This document shows, in pieces, positions 26,147-33,447 of a DNA stretch of 64,000 bases; the first letter of the stretch is position 1, and each line of letters starts with the position of its first letter. The translations under genes and the position numbers were made by a program. The DNA comes from Erythrobacter sp. KY5. GTDB taxonomy: Bacteria > Pseudomonadota > Alphaproteobacteria > Sphingomonadales > Sphingomonadaceae. The notes below the pieces were generated by a model. The model did no database searches. It was not told the DNA's origin and was given only the letters and a program-made list of their open reading frames with translations. The stretch covers positions 1,347,001-1,411,000 of the forward strand of contig NZ_CP021912.1 in assembly GCF_003264115.1 (NCBI RefSeq), given 5' to 3'.

Positions 26147-26575
26147 ATGAACATAATCGGGCGCGCAAAGACACCGTGGCACCTCTGGGTGGTCGGCATA
26201 CTCACTTTGCTTTGGAACGCGGTTGGCGGGTTCAGCTATACGATGACCCGGCTCGGTATGCTCGAAAGCCTCGGAATGAGCGAGGCCGAGATCGCCTTTT
26301 TTGAAAGCCACCCGGTCTGGGCGAACACGTTCTGGGCGATGGGCGTGTGGGGTGCAATCGCGGGTTCAATCCTGATCCTGCTGCGTTCGCGTTTCGCAGT
26401 TCATGCAACGGTGATTGCGATTATCGGCCTGATCGGCACGACCATCTTTCAATATGCGATGATCGAAGTGCCCGCGAGCCTGCAAAGCCCCGCGCTTACG
26501 ATCATGATCTGGGTGACCACGCTGTTCATGCTGATCTACGCATCGCGCATGACGCAAAATGGCGTGCTTCGTTAA
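26147..26575 (+). CDS. Four-helix small membrane protein, paralog 2
   Basis: 142 residues from ATG 26147 with a GGGGAGAG ribosome binding site. Four hydrophobic segments: LWVVGILTLLWNAVG, NTFWAMGVWGAIAGSILILL, TVIAIIGLIGTTIF and LTIMIWVTTLFMLIYA. It shares with the previous gene the TPWHLWVVGILTLLWN lead, the WGAIAGSILILLRSRFAV core and the Arg-containing end, so the pair arose by duplication. It resembles small membrane proteins often left as hypothetical in Sphingomonadales. A role downstream of the PadR regulator is inferred from position only. Confidence 0.72.
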   Translation: MNIIGRAKTPWHLWVVGILTLLWNAVGGFSYTMTRLGMLESLGMSEAEIAFFESHPVWANTFWAMGVWGAIAGSILILLRSRFAVHATVIAIIGLIGTTIFQYAMIEVPASLQSPALTIMIWVTTLFMLIYASRMTQNGVLR

Positions 26576-26594
26576 CCAGCCTGCGTCGGCCAGC

Positions 26595-27794
26595 CTACTG
26601 GGCTTCGGCCGCCTGCAATGCGCGGCGGTCTTCGATGAGGCGGATATAGGTATCGGCGACGACCTGGTTGATCGCGTCCCAACTGTATTCGAAACTGCGT
26701 TCTTCGCCCGCGCGTCCATGCGCCATGCGAAGCGCGGGGTCGGTGCAATAGGGCGCGATAGCCTCGGCCAGTCCTTCGCTGTCGGGGGACTGATCACCTT
26801 TCTTGCCGGTAAGCGGGACAAGCCTGCCGGTGACGCCGTCATTGACGAGGCTCGATGCACCGGTTGCGCCAGCTGCGACGACAGGCAGGCCGCAGGCCAT
26901 CGCTTCGAGCGTTACGTTACCGAATGTCTCGGTGACGCTGGGATTGAAGAAGATGTCTCCGCTCGCCAATGCCTGCCCCAGATCCTCGCCGGTCTTGAAC
27001 CCTGCAAAGATCCCTCCGGGCAGCGCGTCCTTGAACCAGTCATGCGCAGGCCCGTCGCCGATGACCAGCACCTTGTGCGGGACCTGGCGCTTTCTCAACT
27101 GAACGATGGTTTCGGCAAAGACGTCGAGGCCCTTTTCCATCACCAGCCGCCCGAGGAACACGATCGCCACGTCGTCGTCCTCAAGACCCATGGAGCGGCG
27201 CCATTCGAGATCGCGCTTTTGCGATGAGAAGATCGTGCGATCCACCCCGCGCGACCACAGCGCGATATCGTCATGCATGTCCATCGCGAGAAGTTCGTCG
27301 ATCATGCTTTGCGAAGGCGCGACCAGCGCATCGCAGCGATTGTAAAAGCGCTTGAGAATGCCGACCACCAGAGGCTCGGTAAAGGCGAGGCCGTAATAGC
27401 GCGGATAGGTTTCGAACCGGGTGTGAACGCTCGCCAGAACGGGAATGTCGTGCTGCTGCGCCCAGCGCAGCGCCGCGTGCCCCGCCGGATCCGGCGAGGA
27501 CAGGTGGACGATGTTGGGCTGAAACTTTTCCAGATCGCGCTTGACCGCGCCGCCAAGGCGCAGCGGCAGGCGATACTCCCCGCGACCTTTCACCGGCATG
27601 CGCACATTGGGCACTCCGACAAGGTCGCCGGTCGGCGGAAAATCAGGCTCGGCAACCTTGGGGGAATAGACGCGTACCTTTGCGCCCTTGTCGAGGAGCG
27701 AGCCGACAAGGCGGTTCAGCGCCTGGTTCGCTCCATCTCGGGTGTAGTTGTAATTGCCGCTGAAAAGGGCAATGCGAAGGTCATCGGTCTGCAT
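26595..27794 (-). CDS. GT4-type glycosyltransferase (family 1 domain)
   Basis: 399 residues from ATG 27794. N-terminal GT-B domain: RIALFSGNYNYTRDGANQALNRLV, with VHLSSPDPAGHAALRWA. C-terminal GT1 domain: VAIVFLGRLVMEKGLDVF, VLVIGDGPAHDWF, and the donor-binding motif SVTETFGNVTLEAMACGLPVV (E-x7-E pattern, about residues 309-329). It resembles enzymes adding mannose or glucose to lipid acceptors (for example GDP-mannose-dependent mimB/mgtA-like transferases making glycolipids). The acceptor is not identifiable. It converges on the paralog membrane gene and is divergent from serC. Confidence 0.85.
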   Translation of the reverse strand: MQTDDLRIALFSGNYNYTRDGANQALNRLVGSLLDKGAKVRVYSPKVAEPDFPPTGDLVGVPNVRMPVKGRGEYRLPLRLGGAVKRDLEKFQPNIVHLSSPDPAGHAALRWAQQHDIPVLASVHTRFETYPRYYGLAFTEPLVVGILKRFYNRCDALVAPSQSMIDELLAMDMHDDIALWSRGVDRTIFSSQKRDLEWRRSMGLEDDDVAIVFLGRLVMEKGLDVFAETIVQLRKRQVPHKVLVIGDGPAHDWFKDALPGGIFAGFKTGEDLGQALASGDIFFNPSVTETFGNVTLEAMACGLPVVAAGATGASSLVNDGVTGRLVPLTGKKGDQSPDSEGLAEAIAPYCTDPALRMAHGRAGEERSFEYSWDAINQVVADTYIRLIEDRRALQAAEAQ

Positions 27795-27981
27795 TGCCGG
27801 GCACATCTAGGGCACTCGCGCGTTGAATGCGAGAGCCTTGCGACAAGCATTTGATCTTTGCCCAATTCACTTTCACCGGTTGCGTGCGATTTCGCATTGA
27901 CTCTTTCCAGCGCAACATTAGTTCGGCCAGCGGGCCACGCGGTCCCAACGCCGCGCGTGCTCTCTGTAAGGAGAGAATACA

Positions 27982-29160
27982 ATGACTGACTACACCCGCG
28001 GGCTCATGCATGAGCCCCCGCTCAAACCTGAGCGCCCCCAATTTTCTTCCGGTCCCACGGTAAAGTTCCCGGGCTGGTCTCTCGACAAATTGAAAACCGA
28101 TTCGCTCGGGCGCTCGCACCGCTCGGCAACCGGCAAGGCGCGTCTGAAATACGCGATCGACCTGTCGAAGGAACTGCTCGGCATTCCGGAGGACTATCTG
28201 GTCGGCATCATGCCGGCATCGGACACCGGCGCGCTTGAATGCGCGATGTGGACGATGCTCGATCCCGCGCGCCCGGCAACGGTCGCCGCGTGGGAAAGCT
28301 TCGGCAATGTCTGGATTCAGGACGCGGTGAAGCAGCTGAAGCTTCCTAATTTGCAAACGCTTTCAGCCGATTATGGCGAGATCCCCGATCTCTCCACCAT
28401 CCCGCAGCGCAATGACGTGGTGTTCACATGGAACGGCACGACCAGCGGCGCGATGATCCCGAACACCGACTGGCTCGAACCGGGCCGTGAGGGCGTGACC
28501 ATCAACGATGCGACCAGCGCCATTTTCGCTCAGGAAATGGATTGGCCCAAGCTCGATGCGACGACCTACAGCTGGCAGAAGGTGATGGGGTCCGAGGCCC
28601 AGCACGGCATGCTGATCCTGTCGCCAAAAGCGGTCGAGCGGATCGAAAGCTACGATCCGCCTTGGCCTTTGCCCAAGCTGTTCCGCCTCAAAAAGGGCGA
28701 AAAGCTCAATCGCGGCATCTTCGAAGGGGCGACGATCAACACGCCTTCGCTGCTGGCGACCGAGGATTACATCGCGGCGCTCGAATGGGCAAAGTCGATT
28801 GGCGGGCGTCAGGCGATGTTCGAACGCGCCGATACCAACGCCAATATCGTCAAGGACTGGATCGAGGCGAAGCCGTGGCTGCGCAACATGGTCTCCGACC
28901 CGGCGAAGCGCACCAATACCGGCGTCTGCATGATGTTCCAGGGCGACTGGTACGAAAGCCTTTCGGCAGACGATCAGGCAGCCGTGCCGAAAAAGATCGT
29001 CAAGATGCTCGAAGAACGCAATGTCGGTCTCGACTTTAATGGCTATCGCGACGCGCCCCCGAGCCTACGCATCTGGTGCGGCGGCACGGTCGAGGCGGAG
29101 GATATCAAGCGCCTCCTGCCGTGGATCGAATGGGCTTACGAATCCGTCAAGAACGGCTGA
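27982..29160 (+). CDS. serC: Phosphoserine aminotransferase
   Basis: 392 residues, ribosome binding site AAGGAGAG upstream. It is the longer alphaproteobacterial SerC type, recognisable by the lead PPLKPERPQFSSGPTVKFPGW and the motif LGRSHRSATGKARL. The PLP-lysine motif is TYSWQKVMGSEAQHGM, with Lys at about residue 200. It converts 3-phosphohydroxypyruvate and glutamate to O-phosphoserine and 2-oxoglutarate, the second step of serine synthesis. serA follows 130 bp downstream on the same strand, across a palindromic repeat. Confidence 0.95.
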   Translation: MTDYTRGLMHEPPLKPERPQFSSGPTVKFPGWSLDKLKTDSLGRSHRSATGKARLKYAIDLSKELLGIPEDYLVGIMPASDTGALECAMWTMLDPARPATVAAWESFGNVWIQDAVKQLKLPNLQTLSADYGEIPDLSTIPQRNDVVFTWNGTTSGAMIPNTDWLEPGREGVTINDATSAIFAQEMDWPKLDATTYSWQKVMGSEAQHGMLILSPKAVERIESYDPPWPLPKLFRLKKGEKLNRGIFEGATINTPSLLATEDYIAALEWAKSIGGRQAMFERADTNANIVKDWIEAKPWLRNMVSDPAKRTNTGVCMMFQGDWYESLSADDQAAVPKKIVKMLEERNVGLDFNGYRDAPPSLRIWCGGTVEAEDIKRLLPWIEWAYESVKNG

Positions 29161-29186
29161 TTTACCGCCTCTTACCTGATTTCTGG

Positions 29187-29276
29187 CGTCACCCCGGACT
29201 TGGTCCGGGGTCCCGCTAGTTCCCTTTTCTCCTCCCGCAACAAGAAGCGGGGTCCCGGATCAAGTCCGGGATGACG
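29187..29276. repeat. Inverted palindromic repeat element between serC and serA
   Basis: Two 31-bp arms (29187-29217 and 29246-29276) are reverse complements at 27 positions. Each also contains an internal near-palindrome, CCCGGACTTGGTCCGGG or CCCGGATCAAGTCCGGG. Such CCCGGA-CTTG-TCCGGG units are a dispersed repeat type common in alphaproteobacterial intergenic DNA. The right arm ends 15 bp before the serA start and could set its expression or mRNA stability. Confidence 0.75.
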
Positions 29277-29291
29277 ATTGGAGTATTTCCA

Positions 29292-30887
29292 ATGAGCAAA
29301 CCCCCAATGAAACCTCGCGTCCTCATTTCCGACGAGATGGACCCCAATGCAGCGCGCATTTTCGAAGAGCGCGGCTGCGACGTCGATGTCATCACCGGCG
29401 AAACGCCTGAAGAACTGAAAGCGCGGATCGGCGAATATCACGGCCTCGCCATCCGGTCCTCGACCAAGGTGACGGCCGAAATTCTCGATGCGGCGACCAA
29501 CCTGAAGGTCATTGGCCGCGCCGGGATCGGTGTCGACAATGTCGACATTCCTTATGCGAGCGGCAAGGGCGTCGTGGTGATGAACACGCCCTTCGGCAAC
29601 TCGATCACCACCGCCGAACACGCCATTGCGATGATCATGGCGCTTGCCCGGATGATCCCGGCGGCAGACGCGCGCACGCAAAAAGGCGAGTGGCCCAAGA
29701 AGGATTTCATGGGCATCGAAGTCACCGGCAAGACGCTTGGCCTGATCGGGGCCGGCAATATCGGCTCGATCGTTGCAAGCCGCGCGCTTGGCCTTCGCAT
29801 GAAGGTCATCGCTTACGATCCGTTCCTGACCGAGGACCGCGCGGTCGAAATCGGGGTGGAGAAGGTCGATCTCGACGACCTGCTCTCGCGCGCCGACTTC
29901 GTCAGCCTGCATACCCCGCTGACGGACGAGACCCGCAACATCCTGAGCCGCGAACGACTTGAGAATGCCAAGCCCGGCATTCGCATCGTCAATTGCGCGC
30001 GCGGCGGGCTGATCGACGAAGCCGCGCTCAAGGATTGCCTTGAAAGCGGGCAGGTCGCTGGCGCCGCGCTCGATGTGTTTGCGCAGGAACCGGCGACGGA
30101 TAATCCGCTGTTCGGTGCGCCCAACTTCATCTGCACCCCGCACCTTGGCGCATCGACGACCGAAGCGCAGGTCAATGTCGCGCTGCAGGTGGCCGAACAG
30201 ATGGCCGATTACCTCGTCAATGGCGGGGTGACCAACGCGCTCAACATGCCATCGCTGAGCGCGGAAGAAGCACCGAAGCTCAAGCCGTATATGGCGCTTG
30301 CCGAGAAACTGGGCAGCCTCGTGGGACAGCTTGCCCACGGCAACCTCACCAAGATCAGCATCGAGCGCGAAGGCGCGGCGGCTGAACTGAACGGCAAGCC
30401 GATCACAGGCGCGGTGCTGGCGGGCTTCATGCGCCGTTATTCGGACACGGTGAACATGGTCAACGCGCCGTACCTTGCGAAGGAACGCGGCCTGGATGTG
30501 AGCGAAATCCGCCATCAGCGCGAAGGGGCGTTCAACACGCTTATCCGCGTGTCGGTCGAAACCGATGCGGGCACGCGCTCGGTCGCCGGCACCTTGTTCG
30601 GCAAGGACGCGCCGCGCCTCGTTGAGATTTTCGGCATCGGGATCGAAGCCGACCTCGAAGGCAACATGCTTTACGTCGTCAACGACGACAAGCCGGGCTT
30701 CATTGGCCGCATCGGTACGCTTCTGGGTTCGAACAGCATCAATATCGGCACCTTCAACCTTGGTCGCCGCGATGCGGGCGGGGAAGCGGTGCTGTTGCTC
30801 AGCCTGGACGATGAGCCGGGCGCCGAAGTGCTGGCCGAGGCCGAAAAGGTCGAAGGCGTGAAGATGGTCAAGGCGCTCAGCTTCTAG
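29292..30887 (+). CDS. serA: D-3-phosphoglycerate dehydrogenase (long form with ASB and ACT domains)
   Basis: 531 residues from ATG 29292 with TTGGAG upstream. An ATG at 29271 falls inside the repeat element and is less likely. The substrate/NAD domain has LGLIGAGNIGSIVASRALG (about 150-170) and the catalytic set TPLTDETRNI, RGGLIDEAAL and CTPHLGAST (His of the Glu-His pair). An allosteric substrate-binding domain (about 330-450) and a C-terminal ACT domain (about 458-531, with DKPGFIGRIGTLLG) follow. It oxidises 3-phosphoglycerate in the first step of serine synthesis; the ACT domain often mediates serine feedback. It pairs with serC upstream. Confidence 0.96.
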   Translation: MSKPPMKPRVLISDEMDPNAARIFEERGCDVDVITGETPEELKARIGEYHGLAIRSSTKVTAEILDAATNLKVIGRAGIGVDNVDIPYASGKGVVVMNTPFGNSITTAEHAIAMIMALARMIPAADARTQKGEWPKKDFMGIEVTGKTLGLIGAGNIGSIVASRALGLRMKVIAYDPFLTEDRAVEIGVEKVDLDDLLSRADFVSLHTPLTDETRNILSRERLENAKPGIRIVNCARGGLIDEAALKDCLESGQVAGAALDVFAQEPATDNPLFGAPNFICTPHLGASTTEAQVNVALQVAEQMADYLVNGGVTNALNMPSLSAEEAPKLKPYMALAEKLGSLVGQLAHGNLTKISIEREGAAAELNGKPITGAVLAGFMRRYSDTVNMVNAPYLAKERGLDVSEIRHQREGAFNTLIRVSVETDAGTRSVAGTLFGKDAPRLVEIFGIGIEADLEGNMLYVVNDDKPGFIGRIGTLLGSNSINIGTFNLGRRDAGGEAVLLLSLDDEPGAEVLAEAEKVEGVKMVKALSF

Positions 30888-30905
30888 ATTTTGCTGCCAA
30901 TCCTC

Positions 30906-30947
30906 TCAAACTCGCCATCCGAGCTTTACGCTTGGGTGGCGATTTGA
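30906..30947. terminator. Imperfect hairpin between serA and hisZ
   Basis: TCAAA-C-TCGCCA (30906-30917) pairs with TGGCGA-TTTGA (30937-30947), leaving one bulged C and a 19-nt loop. It lies in the 77-bp gap between serA and hisZ. There is no T-run, so it may be an attenuating or processing hairpin in a shared transcript, not a strong terminator. Confidence 0.4.
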
Positions 30948-30964
30948 GTAGGGGTCGCCCCGAC

Positions 30965-32083
30965 ATGACCAAACCTTCAAAAAACCTTCCCGGCGATCTC
31001 CTCCCCGTTGGCCTTGAAGACAGGCTGCCCAAATCTGCCGCGCGGATCACCGCCGCGATGCGCGCCTGTCTCGATACGCTGGGGAGCCATGGCTATGACC
31101 GGGTGCGGCCGCCGTTGCTCGAATTTGAAAGCGCGCTTGCGGCCCGGATGGAAGGCGTCGCAACGCGCCGCACCTTCCGCATGGTCGACCCGGCGAGCCT
31201 TCGCACGCTTGCTTTGAGGAGCGACATCACTCCGCAAATCGGGCGGATCGCCTCGACCTCGCTCGCCAGCGCACCGCGTCCGCTGCGGCTCGCTTATTGC
31301 GGCGATACCGCGCTCATTCAGGCGAGCCAGCTCGACCCGGCGCGTGAACGATTGCAGCTGGGTGCAGAGCTGATCGGGGCGGACACGGTTGAAGCTGCTG
31401 GCGAGATCGTCAGCCTCGCGATCGAGGCGCTTGGTGCAGCGGGTCTCACCGGCATTTCGGTCGACTTCACGCTGCCCGATCTGGTCGACACTCTGGCAGC
31501 GCGCGATGGCCTTGAGCCGGGTACGATCGAAGCAATCCGGCGCGAGCTCGATACCAAGGATGCTGGCGGGCTGAAGCAGGCGGGAGGGAGCGATTACCTG
31601 CCGCTGCTTTACGCGACCGGCCCGTTCGAAGACGCGCTCACCAAACTGCGTGAGATTGACGCGGGCGGGGTGCTCGCCACCCGGCTCGACGGGCTCGAAG
31701 CGATTGCAGCGCGCGTGGGTGACACGGCGCGGATCACGCTCGACCCGACAGAGCGGCATGGGTTCGAATATCAGAGCTGGTTCGGCTTCACGATCTACGC
31801 GGACGGCGTGCGCGGCGCTGCCGGGCGCGGGGGTACGTATCGCATAGGCGGAAGCGAAGAGGCGGCGACCGGCTTCACGCTTTATGTCGACCGTCTGTCA
31901 GAGGCCGCTCCGCAGCCGGAGACCCCGCGCACGGTCTATCTGCCGACAGGTCACGACACTGCGAAAGCTACAGAACTGCGCGCCGATGGATCGCGCACGA
32001 TTGCGCAGCTGGTCGAGGGCGAAGACCCCAAGGCGCTGGGCTGCACGCATGTATTGAACGGAACGGACTTGAGCGAGCTTTAG
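30965..32083 (+). CDS. hisZ: ATP phosphoribosyltransferase regulatory subunit
   Basis: 372 residues from ATG 30965. It is a histidyl-tRNA-synthetase-like catalytic-fold protein without the HisRS anticodon domain. The class II motif-2 region is FRMVDPASLRTLALRSDITPQIGRIA, and motif 3 is GRGGTYRIGGSEEAATGFTLYVD. The lack of the HisRS-specific histidine motifs and the short length mark it as HisZ, which forms a hetero-octamer with the short HisG and makes it feedback-sensitive to histidine. hisG is not in the window. purA lies 3.4 kb downstream. Confidence 0.88.
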   Translation: MTKPSKNLPGDLLPVGLEDRLPKSAARITAAMRACLDTLGSHGYDRVRPPLLEFESALAARMEGVATRRTFRMVDPASLRTLALRSDITPQIGRIASTSLASAPRPLRLAYCGDTALIQASQLDPARERLQLGAELIGADTVEAAGEIVSLAIEALGAAGLTGISVDFTLPDLVDTLAARDGLEPGTIEAIRRELDTKDAGGLKQAGGSDYLPLLYATGPFEDALTKLREIDAGGVLATRLDGLEAIAARVGDTARITLDPTERHGFEYQSWFGFTIYADGVRGAAGRGGTYRIGGSEEAATGFTLYVDRLSEAAPQPETPRTVYLPTGHDTAKATELRADGSRTIAQLVEGEDPKALGCTHVLNGTDLSEL

Positions 32084-32124
32084 GAGCCGATGGCCTAGAT
32101 CGACTTCATCCGCGACACATGTGA

Positions 32125-33195
32125 TCAGTTGAAAACCCGCGCCAGAAACGCGTCGACCGCCTGCGTTTGCGCAGCGCCCGCCTCGGTGCCGAGCTCGCGG
32201 TTCATGCGGCTGTGGTCGGTGCCGCTAATGGGCACGGCTTCGGCCTGGCGCCCTTCAAGACCCAGCGCGCTGGCGAGCGTTTCGGCCTGTAATTTCGCTT
32301 CGGATCGTTCGGCGACATAGAGCGCAAGCCAGCTGGGCGCGTCCTCTCCGCCGACATGGGTGACCGGCGACAAGGCCGCCTGCCGCGCAGGATCGGTGCC
32401 AAAGGCGTTGTTGTAGATCTGGAACGCCTGCGGTTCGGCATCGGCCATGTTGGCGGCGATGTCATATCCCGCGCCATCAAGAAGCACGACGCCCCTGATC
32501 GCACCGAAAGCCTCGCCCGCATAGCTGGGATCGGTCGCCACCAGCGCGGCGAGATGCGCGCCCGCGCTATGCCCCATCAGTACAATCCGGTCCGCGTCAA
32601 TTCCAAGGCTCGCCTGTCCACGCAGCGCCTTGATCGCGTTGCCCACGTCGCGCGCCTGTTCCTCCACCGGAGCGCCGGGGAGCACACGGTAGCCGGTCGA
32701 GGCGAAGTGATAACCTGACTTGTTGAAGTGGCCGGGCTTTGCCTGCACGTTCTCATGGCTGCCGAACGACCACCCGCCGCCATGGATAAACAGCACGACC
32801 GGCAATTCGTCCACTGCATCGTCGGGCGCATAAATGTCGATCTGCTGGCGCTGGTGGTTTCCGTAAATCACCGTGTGAGAGACTTTCGCCGGGATGTAAC
32901 TCGCGGATATATCGGGCCTCTGCCCCTCCTCGCCGCCGCGTCCTTCACGCCCGCCACGGCGTTGCTCCATACGTTCGCGAATTTCGCCTGCGCAGCCGTC
33001 CGACAGTTCGGCAAAGCGTTCCTGGAGGCATGATCGGATTTGCGAGCGGTCGGACCCGCACAATTGCCGGATCTCGCTCATGCAGGCTCGCGAAGGGCGA
33101 TCGCGCTGCTGGGCGTGCCCGGTGCTGGCAAAGACAAGACCGCCAAGTGCGACAAGACCTGCGGCCTGACAGGCAAGTGGACGGGAGAAGCGCAT
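32125..33195 (-). CDS. Exported alpha/beta-hydrolase (carboxylesterase) with a Cys-rich head
   Basis: 356 residues from ATG 33195 with AGAGGAAC upstream. The signal peptide runs to about residue 28 (STGHAQ). Residues 36-72 hold four Cys (38, 46, 56, 68) with spacing like the small cysteine-rich repeat of Golgi-apparatus protein 1, followed by an Arg/Gly linker. The hydrolase domain starts near 105: oxyanion motif HGGGW at 138-142, nucleophile GHSAGAH with Ser 210, and the terminal His 328 in GTDHSRMN. This is an esterase or lipase of the hormone-sensitive-lipase-like type, periplasmic. It is divergent from the four-repeat protein. Confidence 0.82.
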   Translation of the reverse strand: MRFSRPLACQAAGLVALGGLVFASTGHAQQRDRPSRACMSEIRQLCGSDRSQIRSCLQERFAELSDGCAGEIRERMEQRRGGREGRGGEEGQRPDISASYIPAKVSHTVIYGNHQRQQIDIYAPDDAVDELPVVLFIHGGGWSFGSHENVQAKPGHFNKSGYHFASTGYRVLPGAPVEEQARDVGNAIKALRGQASLGIDADRIVLMGHSAGAHLAALVATDPSYAGEAFGAIRGVVLLDGAGYDIAANMADAEPQAFQIYNNAFGTDPARQAALSPVTHVGGEDAPSWLALYVAERSEAKLQAETLASALGLEGRQAEAVPISGTDHSRMNRELGTEAGAAQTQAVDAFLARVFN

Positions 33196-33447
33196 GCGGA
33201 AGGTTCCTCTCTTCGAACGGGGGGCTTTGGAATGAAGCCAATCGCGCTGCCAAGAGCAAGAGCAAGCGGGTCGCGCTTTGTAACAGCGCGCCGTGGCGCA
33301 TGGCTCTTCCCGTCGGTTTTCGCGCACGAACTGAACGGGTTGCGAAGGCGAGCCCGGCAATCAAGCTGTCATTCACCTGTGAAACGCTATAGTCTTTTCC
33401 TCGAATCCACTCTCTCAAACCCCGCAACTCACACGAAGGGGACATCC

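Noticed and set aside
29187..29276. The serC-serA repeat as an insertion-sequence remnant or CRISPR piece
   Set aside because: No transposase, no target duplication, no repeat-spacer series; the arms are self-complementary, as in REP-type elements.
29172..30515. Minus-strand open frame opposite serA (447 codons)
   Set aside because: Shadow of serA; the plus-strand protein carries full NAD and ACT domains.
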